From Endotrypanum monterogeii (lineage: Eukaryota > Euglenozoa > Kinetoplastea > Trypanosomatida > Trypanosomatidae), in the NCBI GenBank assembly GCA_000333855.2, contig CM007334.1, positions 224,301 through 244,183 on the forward strand: a DNA stretch of 19,883 nt, read 5' to 3'. Each line of letters begins with the position of its first letter. The first letter of the stretch is position 1. The notes below the pieces were generated by a model. It was given only the letters and a program-made list of their open reading frames with translations. It was not told the DNA's origin and made no database searches. Positions 10,370-19,410 of the stretch are shown one piece after another. A program made the translations under genes and the position numbers.

Positions 10370-10615
10370 GAGATTACGTTGCTGTCGTTCAGCTCCCCTC
10401 TCTACTCCCAGGTATGTGCCAATATCGAATCATCTGGTGCGAGCGGTGCCAGCAAAGCGCGCCCCCTCCTCTTGCAGCGTGCAGTTTGAGGCGCGCGCAT
10501 CGCAGGTCGTTTTTCACCCACACTCACTCCGCGGCTCGCCAGAGGGTACACCGCCGAGGGTACTTCTGGTACCCCTCCCCATTTCCCCCTACAGCCCCGA
10601 TACAGACCTCCCCCC
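10370..10615 (-). repeat. 246-bp repeat, copy 2 (3' flank of ELO 11196-12209)
   Basis: This is the gap-free match to 5535-5780, with two substitutions. It starts about 0.58 kb past the stop codon of its upstream ELO gene, against about 1.0 kb for copy 1. The sequence on both sides differs from copy 1, so the boundaries are sharp. The hairpin is conserved at 10556-10577. Both copies have the same orientation relative to transcription and follow the two ELO genes that also share a near-identical 3' half. Confidence 0.9.
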
Positions 10616-10834
10616 TTCTAAACATCTGGAGGAGGCAGGGAGGGGGAGGGGGGATGCAGAGGAAACAAGAACGCAAATACTTATTTTTATTTCTCCAAGG
10701 TATAGAGAAAAAAGTTGCACGTGTGCTGCTCATTCGGAGTGCATAGGTCTGCGCATGAAGATATGCTTTTCTTTTTTTTAATCAACTTCCTCTATTCTTG
10801 CTCGACAGTGTTTACTTGAGTGTGTATCTATACT

Positions 10835-10869
<35 letters not shown>

Positions 10870-10870
10870 T
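10835..10870. repeat. (TA)n microsatellite
   Basis: This is a run of about 36 bp of TA with a single phase break (TAATAT) near its right end. Confidence 0.88.
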
Positions 10871-11195
10871 AGATACGTCTATACTCACCGAATGAGTGTT
10901 TCTCGAAAAAAAAAACGAAGCCATTTTCCCTTTTTTTTTCATGCTTTCCCCCTCACCAACAGTCATCATGAACACACACACGTACGTATGTACAGCGATA
11001 TATATATATATATATGTATATGTATGTGTGTGTGTTCATGTATAGCGATGAGTATGAGAATGATTACAAAGGAGGGTCGTGCAGCCTCGCACAAAGTGTG
11101 CTTTCTTTGCAGGGTATGCTGTGATACACCCACTCGGACGTTTTCCCTCCTCCCACCCCACCCATTGCTCGTCGGCTTTCCTCAGCTTTAATGTC

Positions 11196-12209
11196 TCACC
11201 TCCGCCTCTGTATTGAGTAGAGGCCAGAAACCTGTTTGCCCAAGAGGGGTGGCGTACATATGGTCGTCGGAGGAGGAGAGAGAGGGGTCAACTTCTCTAC
11301 GATTCCGAACGATCTAGCCCTGGAGGAGCCAGTTCTGTCGTGTCCATTCGACCCGACAACGACCACCGAGTCTTTTTTTTTTGACGCCGGCTTCAGGTAA
11401 CTGTCGTAGAAGAGCTTACTGAAAAGAATAAAATAGGAGAGGTACATCATGAGTCCCAGCCACGCATTCGTCGCGTTCGATTTGCATCCTCTGCCAGAGT
11501 AGTATATATGATACAGCGTCACCACTTCCACGACCATCCCGACCACCATTTGTGCAGTCTGTAGAAAGGTGATACAAGATGCGAAGGGACGCACGACCTG
11601 GCGGTATCCACAGGAGCAGATGAAGTAATACAGGTACATGATAGAGTGCACGCCGTAGTTCATTCCGGCGAAGACAAGACCTCCAGAAATCTCCGTTACG
11701 TACGAATGCCAACAGTAGAGCATGACGGTGATGTGATGGTACCAGTGCAAGAAGATGACACGTTTCTTCTGGAACACGAGGAAGACAGTATCGAGCATCT
11801 CAGGGATCTTACTGAGGATGAACATACTCACAAAGGCGCCGACGGGGCCGTCACAGAAGAGGTTATCATTCCACCCGCACAGGCCGTTGTAGAAGCTGCC
11901 TTGAAGTGCGACTGTACCGCCATCGGCGAAGTTCGGGACGGTAAAACTTGTCACAAAAAGTGACTTGAACAACACGGGAAGGCAGTAGTAGGCACCGCAG
12001 AAGGAAAACAGCGCCAGGGTTAAGTTCCAAAGAGTGCTCATCAGGCGAAGGTTGTACGCGGAGCGGTGCTTCATGAAGCTTCCCGGAACGTATAACACCA
12101 ACACCATGTACAACATTGCGAAAGCTGAGGGGAGCTCAACATTTTTGCGCATCCACGCGCTCAGCGGATGACCACGAAAGCTGTCGAGGTGCTGAAAAGG
12201 GTCAAACAT
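11196..12209 (-). CDS. ELO: Fatty-acid elongase (ELO family) with long C-terminal tail, 337 aa
   Basis: This is an ELO-family elongase. KIPEMLDT is at residues 134-141, HWYHH at 155-159, MNYGVHSIMY at 183-192 and VVRPFA at about 205-210. The start is the ATG at 12209; the open frame continues upstream only to a GTG. Residues about 119-276 come from a DNA segment 97% identical to the 6796-7692 gene, whereas the first 118 residues are only moderately similar. After LKPAS the protein does not stop soon but runs about 60 residues through a basic, then proline-rich tail ending in RRR. It therefore lacks the KKXX signal found in three other copies, although KKK is present internally at 277-279. The tail's codons are pyrimidine-rich like spacer DNA, so it may have been gained by loss of an earlier stop. 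The function is probably the same reaction as its neighbour; chain length is unknown. Confidence 0.96.
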   Translation of the reverse strand: MFDPFQHLDSFRGHPLSAWMRKNVELPSAFAMLYMVLVLYVPGSFMKHRSAYNLRLMSTLWNLTLALFSFCGAYYCLPVLFKSLFVTSFTVPNFADGGTVALQGSFYNGLCGWNDNLFCDGPVGAFVSMFILSKIPEMLDTVFLVFQKKRVIFLHWYHHITVMLYCWHSYVTEISGGLVFAGMNYGVHSIMYLYYFICSCGYRQVVRPFASCITFLQTAQMVVGMVVEVVTLYHIYYSGRGCKSNATNAWLGLMMYLSYFILFSKLFYDSYLKPASKKKDSVVVVGSNGHDRTGSSRARSFGIVEKLTPLSPPPTTICTPPLLGKQVSGLYSIQRRR

Positions 12210-12293
12210 CTCTCTCTCCCCCCTTCTTTGACGTATTTTTTCTGAATGCACGGTTCTTCCCCTGTGTTTGATCGCTTCCTCTTGCTGTTCTCC

Positions 12294-12395
12294 CTCAACC
12301 AAGAGCGAAATAGAAATAAAAAATGGTGATGCCACTTATGGAAACAAACAAAAAAAAAAAACGCTCAAGAAAAAGGGGGAAATTGATGAATATGA
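12294..12395 (-). promoter_or_regulatory. Predicted spliced-leader acceptor region for ELO at 11196-12209
   Basis: On the minus strand a CCCCCTTTTTCTTG tract and a 12-T run (about 12350-12385) precede AG at 12336-12335. A second short tract (TTTTTTATTTCTATTTCGCTCTT) precedes AG at 12295-12294. Either would give a 5' UTR of about 85-125 nt; the sequence does not decide between them. Confidence 0.4.
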
Positions 12396-12965
12396 TCGGA
12401 CACGAGCACAGAAAAATGCGATCACAACTTGGATTGCAAGAGGAAGGGGGGTCGAAGCAGCCGACGTCGGCAGCTCGCAAGTGTACGTACACACAGGCAC
12501 TAAAAACACACAAAGAAAACTGGGAGCCCAAAAAAAAAAAAAAAGAAGGGGGCCTTTAAAAAAAAGTGAGTGTTATGAAGGGGGATAAAAAGCACACGCA
12601 ATATAAATATATATATTTATGCGTTTTTTTTTTTTCCAAAAGTGTGCCTGCCTGTCAAGGTGCGAGGGGTAGCTACACTATAAAACGCTGAAATTGTCAC
12701 ACTCAGACCAAGTCAACCGGAGAGGGAGAGAGAGGGCGGGTACAGCGTTCAGGGACACCGTCTAGAGAAACAAAAACCAGATAGTTAGGTCTCGGAGGCA
12801 ACCCAAAAGAGCAACAGGACACTTTGCGTCAAAAGGGGAGAGTGTGTGGAAGAGGACAAGTAGGTGTGTATGTGTGTGTATGTTTGCCCTTTCTCCCCTT
12901 TTTTTCCTCAGAGCGGGATCGCCTCAAAAAAAGAAAAAAAATGAAGGCAGATGTGGTGGTGATAG

Positions 12966-13001
<36 letters not shown>
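12966..13001. repeat. (TA)n microsatellite
   Basis: This is a TA run of about 36 bp broken once by a C (TATACATA). Confidence 0.88.
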
Positions 13002-13556
13002 CTCAAATGACACCCTCTTGCTTCACCGTCCTGCAAGAAAGAGGGAGGGGGGGAGGGGGGGTAATGACGAAACCACAGCCGACTGTGACTGTGATCCTTG
13101 TGTATGTATAATGGAGGGTGGGTGATGGGGGGGTAGGAGGCAGGGCGAAGCTTTGAGATTGTAGTAAGTACACCCAATAATTCGTTTGCATCCTCCCGCC
13201 AGCGGAGGCGGGGAGGTGAGGGAGTTAGGGATGCGAAATAGAAAACGTGAGGGGAGATGAGAGGGTGAGGAGGTTTGAGGTGAGATGGGACGAGGAGAGA
13301 AATCTCGCAATATATGAATCGATGAAGAAGTAATGAAATATATATATGATGTATAAATATACATATCGTCAAGGCGCACCCCCCATATGAGCACGAAGCA
13401 GAGACTCACCAAAAAAAAAAACGATGGAGACATCGTCCAGGTGGTTGAACAGTGCTGTATCTATCAAATTAGGCCGTCGCCGTAGACCATGTTTATCTTT
13501 GGTTCGTTAGTTTTATTTTTTTCTGTTCCCCCTACACGCACAGGAGTATATGCACA

Positions 13557-13558
13557 CA

Positions 13559-13605
<47 letters not shown>

Positions 13606-13613
13606 ATATATAT
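13557..13613. repeat. Compound (CA)n-(TA)n microsatellite
   Basis: A CA run of about 26 bp passes directly into a TA run of about 30 bp with one phase break. It is the largest compound microsatellite in the window. Confidence 0.9.
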
Positions 13614-13979
13614 ATAAATAATAATGATGAATAGATCGACAGGGGAAAAAAAAGAGAGGCACGTTTGCACATGGGTAAACCAGAAATGTAAGGAGTAGGA
13701 AAAAGAAAACAGCACCAACGCACAATAACAACAACAACAACAAAAAAAAAAAACGATAGTTGAGTGCGTGTGACTGTAGTTTTCTCGAGGATGGGTAAGA
13801 GAGGGTAAAGGGAGGGAGGGAGGGGGGGGACGAAGCAAAAAAGACCCGCCCAACTTCAGCAGATATGTTCACATTGGTACGCGCAAAAATAAAAATAAAA
13901 CACACCAATGACATTCAGCATAAACAGACATGCATCTCTATGCACATGTAAATCGATCAATAAATATAAATGTGGATGT

Positions 13980-14025
13980 GTGTCAGCGGGGGGGGAGGGG
14001 GGCAGCCTCCCCTCCCCGCTGACAC
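13980..14025 (-). other. GC-rich inverted repeat just after the stop of ELO 14039-15007
   Basis: The 12-base left arm GTGTCAGCGGGG pairs perfectly with CCCCGCTGACAC at the right end. The G-rich and C-rich inner parts can extend the pairing with slippage around a short loop. In the transcript it begins 13 nt after the TAA stop. It could be a 3'-UTR structure, an mRNA-stability element or a processing signal. Only the inverted repeat itself is observed. Confidence 0.75.
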
Positions 14026-14038
14026 TTGTTTAGATCTG

Positions 14039-15007
14039 TTACCCTACCTTGGCACTGGGTTGTCTTTCGCGATGAATACGCTTCGGCTGGAAGTAATTAT
14101 CTCTGAAGAGTTTCACGAAGAGTGCCACGTAGGATCCGTACATGACGGTTCCAAAGATCAGCGATGGGGCGGTGGTGTCACAGCCGCCAGGGTGAGACGC
14201 GTAGAGATAACCTGTGTACAGGATGAGGGCCAAGCCCGTGATCATCTGTAGCGTCTGCAGCAGAGTCACCATCGCCGCGAAGGGGCGCACCACCCGACGC
14301 AGTCCGCACGCACACATAAAATAGTATAGGTACATGATCGAATGCACACCCATATTCATCACCGCAAATGCTAGTCCATTACTTATCTCGGAGACGTGCG
14401 CGTGCCAGCAGAAAAGCATGACCGTCACATGGTGATACCAGTGGATAAAAGCCACAGGCTTGCGCTTCAGGAGGAGGAAGACGGTGTCCATCAGTTCCAA
14501 TATCTTGCTAAGGTTGAAGATGAGGATCCAGAAGGCCGTTGGCCCGTTCGCGAAAATATTACTGTTCCAGTAGCACAGAGAGGTGGAGAGTCCACCACGC
14601 ACGTGGGGCTGCACATCCCACTCCCCGGTTGCGCGATCCATCTTCGGTGCGAGTCCTAGCAAATCTCGGTCGGTTGTCGTCATCAGACGAAGCAAGATCG
14701 GCGCGCAGTAGCAGAAGCTAATCATGGATCCGACACTAAAAACAAAGTTCCACACTGCAACAATAAAGTTGAGCCCCGGTATCGGTTTGTCCCCGAGGAA
14801 GCGCGGTGCGGTGTGCACCAGGAAAACATATCCAATCGCCACCAGCAGAGGAATGTGGGGCGACTCACACATCCGTTGGTGTGCCTTGACACCCTCGAAG
14901 TGAACGATACGGTAGTGCACCCACAGGAGCAAATTCGAGAGGGTGTGGGGGGTGGACTCTGTGTGCGATGCGATGGCCCCTGTAGCAGTCAGCGAAACAT
15001 GTTCCAT
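14039..15007 (-). CDS. ELO: Fatty-acid elongase (ELO family) with long N-terminus, 322 aa
   Basis: This is an ELO-family 3-ketoacyl-CoA synthase. KILELMDT is at residues 168-175 (the usual proline is leucine here), HWYHH at 189-193, MNMGVHSIMY at 218-227 and VVRPFA at 239-244. YWNSN..NGP at 147-156 matches the loop motif of the two right-half-identical copies. About 50 mostly polar residues precede the first hydrophobic segment, the longest such N-terminus in the array. The luminal loop after TM2 carries an added segment (about 110-140). The C-terminus is basic and ends SAKVG, with no KKXX. The start is the ATG at 15007; the frame upstream reaches only a TTG through a (CA)n repeat. A second in-frame TAA follows the stop after two codons. 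Synonymous sites around HWYHH differ from the other copies, so this gene seems not to have been homogenised. Confidence 0.96.
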   Translation of the reverse strand: MEHVSLTATGAIASHTESTPHTLSNLLLWVHYRIVHFEGVKAHQRMCESPHIPLLVAIGYVFLVHTAPRFLGDKPIPGLNFIVAVWNFVFSVGSMISFCYCAPILLRLMTTTDRDLLGLAPKMDRATGEWDVQPHVRGGLSTSLCYWNSNIFANGPTAFWILIFNLSKILELMDTVFLLLKRKPVAFIHWYHHVTVMLFCWHAHVSEISNGLAFAVMNMGVHSIMYLYYFMCACGLRRVVRPFAAMVTLLQTLQMITGLALILYTGYLYASHPGGCDTTAPSLIFGTVMYGSYVALFVKLFRDNYFQPKRIHRERQPSAKVG

Positions 15008-15046
15008 TGTCTTTTTTTTTCTTTTCTCTTCACTTTGGTGTAACTT

Positions 15047-15072
15047 TGTGTGTGTGTGTGTGTGTGTGTGTG
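15047..15072. repeat. (GT)n microsatellite in the presumed 5' UTR of ELO 14039-15007
   Basis: This is a run of about 26 bp of GT on the plus strand, CA in the transcript. It lies 40 bp upstream of the ATG and downstream of the predicted splice acceptor, so it would be retained in the mRNA leader. Confidence 0.85.
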
Positions 15073-15097
15073 GTACGTCGTCCTTGCACGCCCATAG

Positions 15098-15140
15098 CTT
15101 TAAAGAAGACAATATGTGAACAGCAACAGAAGGGGTAGCA
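15098..15140 (-). promoter_or_regulatory. Predicted spliced-leader acceptor for ELO at 14039-15007
   Basis: On the minus strand CCCCTTCTGTTGCTGTTC and TTGTCTTCTTTAA are followed by AG at 15099-15098, giving a 5' UTR of about 90 nt that includes the (CA)n run. Other AGs lie closer to the ATG, so confidence is moderate. Confidence 0.45.
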
Positions 15141-15750
15141 GGGGCAGTCGGTGGGTACAGCAGTGGGGTGGGTTACTGGTGTTGGTGGTGGGGGGGGGCA
15201 CTGCAGAGACGATGGCCGTCTAGAAGAAAAACTGCAGACAAGTGATGGTGGGAGGAGGAGGGGTACCCAGCGAAATTGACGTGGGCGACCTATCCTCCCT
15301 CCCTCCCCGTTGTCCTGCGAGAGCGAGGCCTTCTGCTCTGTACACCCCCTTCGCACCACAAACCTGCGCACGCACAACGCACGCTTACATTTCGAATTTC
15401 GAAGTGTTTTTCCTGTTTTTTGTTGAACTCTTCGTTTTTTGTTTGACTGTGGCGGTGCATGGCAACAAAACGGAGGGGAGGGAAAGGGGGCGGTGTGTGT
15501 GTGTGTGTGTGCTACACACGCAATAACACGAACGGAAGAAAAACTTATGAACACCCCTCCCAACAAAGAATACACACACATAGACATATATATATATATA
15601 TATATATGTATACGTATACATGTCGCACTAGAGTACATCTACCGACTAGATGAAGAAAAAAACTAGACACACCGTGTCCCTTTTTTTTTTCTCGTCATTC
15701 GAAGCGCTTTTCCCCCTCCTCTCTGTGTCTGCCTCCCCTTTCCTTCCTCC

Positions 15751-15820
15751 AGCCCTGCATCAGGGCTACAAAGTCGGGTCTTCGTGTCACGTGTGCTCAG
15801 CAACACGCGAAGTCCCGACT
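15751..15820. other. Two adjacent hairpins, candidate structured RNA element
   Basis: AGCCCTG-CAT-CAGGGCT at 15751-15767 is a perfect 7-bp stem with a 3-nt loop. Four bases later, AGTCGGG at 15772 pairs with CCCGACT ending at 15820. The stem continues through one mismatch with CTTCG/CGAAG and, after a bulge, about four more pairs around a loop of roughly 15 nt. On the plus strand a T-run follows immediately. Either strand could fold: as a 3'-UTR element of the ELO at 17118-18089 (minus), or as a small RNA on the plus strand. No family is recognised. Confidence 0.5.
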
Positions 15821-17035
15821 GATTTTTTTCCCATTCAACAGATATCCGCCATCCGGATCCATGCATGACAGCGAATTATCGGGAGGAGAAAAAAAGAGAA
15901 AAGACATGGGCGCAGGTGTGGTTCCGAAGAATAAGTGCGGAGTGCTTTCTGCTGTGCGTCGTGTGCGTGCAGCATGCTCCCTTGACTCCCTCCCATCCTT
16001 CATCAAGGTGGGGAGGAGATCGTGTCAGTCTTAGTGCTCGGCTGGCTCCCGTAGAATGATTTTGGCGACGGAATGGAAGAGCTTGTTGAAAGCATACAAA
16101 CAATCAGTCAACCAACCGACAGCGACGAGACATGTATTTATATATATACGTATATATGTATATGTATATATATAATGTAAAATACCATACTAGTGTCGGG
16201 TCTATGTGGAGCGCGGCTGCATCTGTACCCTCCTTGTCCTTCTTCCCTCTCCGCTGTATGTCGGGGGGGGGGAGAAGAAGTTCTACAGTTCACAGACCGT
16301 TTACATGCATAAAACACGAAAATCATCCAAAAACATACTCTCCAAAACACCGTCAGTCACACACATTCAACTACAAACAGGGGCGTCATATGTCCCCAGT
16401 GAAAAATATTAGTGGAACAGAAAAAAAAAAAACACTGCCGGGCAGGCAGGCAGACACACGTCTCAGGTTTTTCGCCTCAAAAGCCTGGGGGTATTTGACT
16501 GCTTTTTTTTTCTCGTAGCGACCTCGACGTTTGGTGCGCATTCGTTCATTATTTTTGCTCAACTGCCGGCACCCTCCCACGACCCCGACTCCGATCGACG
16601 CCGCTGTCACCACACACGTTTACCAAAGCGGACAGGTACATATATGAGCCCAGTATATATATATATATATATATGTTTCCAAAAAAAAACAAAAAGATGT
16701 AAGGCCGATTAGCTTAGATATCATTACACAACGAGTGTTGGTACCTTCTTCGGGGAGTTGTACAGGAGTGATAGAAGGAGGGGCTGGAGGGGGGGGGGGG
16801 TAGCATGAATACAAACTACACACGTACATACAAGCGTGAAACGGAAAAAAAAAGAAAAGAGTGCGAAAGGGGGATTACAGCCCAATTGAGCACCTCGCCC
16901 CCCTTTTTTTTTTTCGAGCTCCCTGGAGTAGAGCTAGTGGAGGAAAATTGTTGCTCATATGCACGGCAGTGACACCTCTCCTTTTTTTTTTCCTTTCCCC
17001 CTTTTTGCTCGATAATACGCACACACATACACACA

Positions 17036-17038
<3 letters not shown>

Positions 17039-17066
<28 letters not shown>
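17039..17066. repeat. (TA)n microsatellite
   Basis: This is a TA run of about 28 bp, only 50 bp past the stop codon of the 17118-18089 gene. Confidence 0.9.
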
Positions 17067-17117
17067 TCCTTGTTGTTTTCTGTTCTTGGCCTTATGTGAG
17101 CTAGTCGGCGCGTTGAC

Positions 17118-18089
17118 TCAGTTGCATTTCTTGAGGCTGTAGCTGTCTTTCACCGACGGAGTCACTGTCCGTTCTTGTTTTGATTTCTTTTGGAGGTAGC
17201 GACGACGAAAAAAATTAGCGAAAAGTAAAAAATACGAGACGTACATGACAATTGCCAGCACCGCGTTCGATAATCGGCAGTCGCAGCCGCCACCGAATTG
17301 GTTCATGTACAAGACATAAATGGCGATGAGGCTCCCAATTATCATTTGTGCAATCTGTAGAAACGTGATGAGCGGCGCGAAAGGGCGTAGCAGCTTCCCG
17401 TACCCACAGGAACTGATGAAGTAATAGAGGTACATGATCGAGTGCACGCCGTAGTTCATGCAGACAAACCACAGTCCGCTACCCGTTGGTGAGAGCCACG
17501 CATGCCAGCAGTAGAGCATGACGGTGATGTGATGGTACCAGTGCAAGAAGATGACAGGCTTCTTCTGGAGAATGAGCAAGACAGTGTCAAACATTTCAGG
17601 GATCTTACTTAACATGAACGCGAGGCAAAACAATCCAGGAATGTTGCGACGGTGCAAATCGCTCAGAAAGACACAAAGCGATGTGTCCAGGGAGCCGCGC
17701 AGCTTTGCAACATCCACACCCTCCCGGAACTCATCAGGGAGGAGAATATTGCGGCGCAGAGCTGGAGTCATATTGAAGAGATACCGCAACGAGCTTGGGT
17801 TCAGTCCACTGATCGCAGGCGCCGTCACCACTTCGTACAGCCGAGGTACGCAGTAGATGACGCCGAGAAAAGAAAAGGAAGATAGAAACAAATTCCATAC
17901 AATATTGATGAAGCGTAGACGGTAGGCAGGGCGGCTCTTCATGAGTGTGTTGCCCACGACATGAACAAACAACAGGTAAAGAACGGTGACGATGGCAGGT
18001 ATTTCGCTGTGGTTCTCTATCCAGCGATCCACCGCCGGAAAGTCGATGGCATCTGCCCCTGCCTGAAGATATTGGGTAAGAAGATTCAT
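17118..18089 (-). CDS. ELO: Fatty-acid elongase (ELO family) with enlarged loop, 323 aa
   Basis: This is an ELO-family elongase. KIPEMFDT is at residues 162-169, HWYHH at 183-187, MNYGVHSIMY at 211-220 and LLRPFAP at 233-239. It ends KKCN, a KKXX ER-retrieval signal. The start ATG at 18089 is the first after a predicted acceptor at 18150-18151. The loop between TM2 and TM3 (about 88-150) is roughly 25-30 residues longer than in the two 6796/11196 copies, and it lacks the WN.N....GP pattern they share, having FLSDLHRRNIPG instead. A 54-bp stretch over the catalytic motif (17503-17556) is identical to the 6796-7692 gene, synonymous sites included, while the sequence around it has diverged. The reaction is as for the family; the altered loop leaves specificity open. 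Confidence 0.96.
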   Translation of the reverse strand: MNLLTQYLQAGADAIDFPAVDRWIENHSEIPAIVTVLYLLFVHVVGNTLMKSRPAYRLRFINIVWNLFLSSFSFLGVIYCVPRLYEVVTAPAISGLNPSSLRYLFNMTPALRRNILLPDEFREGVDVAKLRGSLDTSLCVFLSDLHRRNIPGLFCLAFMLSKIPEMFDTVLLILQKKPVIFLHWYHHITVMLYCWHAWLSPTGSGLWFVCMNYGVHSIMYLYYFISSCGYGKLLRPFAPLITFLQIAQMIIGSLIAIYVLYMNQFGGGCDCRLSNAVLAIVMYVSYFLLFANFFRRRYLQKKSKQERTVTPSVKDSYSLKKCN

Positions 18090-18149
18090 TTTTTTTTTTT
18101 AAATAGAATTGTATATGCGTATGTGTATGTGTGTGCTTATCAAAACATA

Positions 18150-18300
18150 CTTACACGTTTGTGTGTACGTGCCCGTTGGGGAGAATGATGAGCGGTGGCA
18201 ACGATGGCATTGAGGTATGTGTGGGGAAGAGGAAGAGGAGGAGGACAGAGCGATGGGTGGGGGAAAGGGGAGGGAGGGGAGGGGAAGCGATATGCAGGGA
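18150..18300 (-). promoter_or_regulatory. Predicted spliced-leader acceptor for ELO at 17118-18089
   Basis: On the minus strand a long C/T tract (about 18300 to 18215, for example TCCTCCTCCTCTTCCTCTTCC) is followed by no AG until 18151-18150, giving a 5' UTR of about 60 nt. The leader just before the ATG is A-rich. Confidence 0.55.
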
Positions 18301-19410
18301 GGATACGACGAGGAAGACACCACTAGTACAGAGTCGTGTGACTTCATGGCATAATAAGGGGGATGCCAGCTATGAGGAGGTGGTGAGTGGACTAGGAATG
18401 CTCCAGTACACCCACCCACATACACACACACACACACACACACATGCGAGCACAGATGACGGGAAAGGAAAAGAAAAAAAAAGCTGAGAAAAAAAAACAT
18501 AGAGGGAATGGGCCAGCGAGGAGGCCTCGGGCGAAGAATCCAACGAAACACACTTAAAAGAATGCGTCTACGCATACAGCCTCGCTGCAGGGGTTTACAC
18601 ACACACTTGATCTACAAATGTGAAATGAAAAAAAAAAAAAATAATGAATGAAAGTAGAGAATAAGAGCACATAATACGAAAGTTTGCCACAATAAGCAAA
18701 AAAAAAACCCTACAAATCAAAAAAAACAAAGCGAGGGGAGGATCTTTTTGTCCCCCCCAAACCCTCACCTCACCTCACCTCACCTTTCCACCTAAAACAC
18801 ATCTGAGGAGCCATGAGGGCGATGGTGGTGGTGATGGTGGTAGTAGTGAGGGGAAAGGAGCTGGGAGGAAAACAGAGGAGGGGGGCGGGGGCAGGGGGGG
18901 GGAGGGGGAGTTGGCGCACAGGAGCGCGCTGATGTTCATGAGACATCTAAAGTTCGCATGATGTGCTTTGATAAGCAAATATATTCGTATAACGGGATTA
19001 TTACGGATCTACATCATACGCACACAAATGTGACGGTGTCACAGAAAAAAAAAAAAAAGAGAGGAAGGCCACCAGCCGGAACGAAAAAAAAGATTCGCAC
19101 GTCATTAATCCGCCGTCTCAGAGGGTTGTGAGCATGGCATGAAGGAGTATATAAGAGGAAGAGAAAGGCGATTAAGAGACCAGCACACACAACCGGGCAG
19201 AGGATACTCCTTTCTTGCCAAATGATATCCACACGGCGCGAGGGGTTGAGGGGATGGGGTGCGTATACAATGGGAAAAGAAAAGTTCAGACAAAGGTGAG
19301 CAGAACCACGGCGGAATGAGCGAGTATTTGCATCAACACAAACAAACACATATAGAGAGAGACACACACAGAGATCTCTCTTTCTGTTGGGAGCAAGGGA
19401 AAAGGATGAT
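18301..19410. other. Spacer, probable 3' UTR of the edge ELO gene; no gene seen
   Basis: It contains a CA tract at 18421-18443, A-runs, (CTCAC)n at about 18763-18785, a GGT/GAT-rich patch at 18818-18852 and a G-rich block at 18876-18911. The sequence near 19090-19330 is more complex, but its open frames match nothing I recognise. Confidence 0.65.
18763..18785. repeat. (CTCAC)n short tandem repeat
   Basis: Four to five units of CTCAC stand in tandem. This pentanucleotide repeat differs from the dinucleotide repeats that dominate elsewhere. Confidence 0.8.

Larger units (their letters stand above)
7781..11195. other. 3.4-kb spacer, probable 3' UTR of ELO at 11196-12209; no gene seen
   Basis: The spacer holds TA tracts (8156-8174, 10835-10870, 10999-11016), CA tracts (9614-9632, 9947-9975), a (GGC)n run at 10027-10047 and many G- and A-runs. 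Two imperfectly similar segments follow TA tracts at about 8187-8225 and 8441-8480. A more complex, non-repetitive stretch at about 9050-9230 and 9300-9480 has no recognisable protein on either strand. Copy 2 of the 246-bp repeat lies at 10370-10615. Confidence 0.65.
12396..14038. other. Spacer, probable 3' UTR of ELO at 14039-15007; no gene seen
   Basis: It contains TA tracts at 12966-13001 and 13584-13613, a CA tract at 13557-13583, a GT-rich patch near 12865-12885 and many A- and G-runs. The open frames on the minus strand (about 12908-13433 and 13464-13914) are built of repeat-encoded I/Y, V/C and P/S runs and are not credible genes. A hairpin next to the ELO stop codon is listed separately. 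Confidence 0.65.
15141..17117. other. Spacer, probable 3' UTR of ELO at 17118-18089; no gene seen
   Basis: It contains TA tracts at 15587-15608, 16653-16674 and 17039-17066, a GT tract near 15494-15510, a perfect 16-bp palindrome ATGTATACGTATACAT at 15605-15620, and many homopolymers. The complex patch at 15740-15825 forms two hairpins and is listed separately. No protein family is recognisable on either strand. Confidence 0.65.

Noticed and set aside
15772..15820. tRNA gene at the longer hairpin
   Set aside because: There is no cloverleaf, no recognisable B-box and no acceptor stem; only one imperfect hairpin forms.
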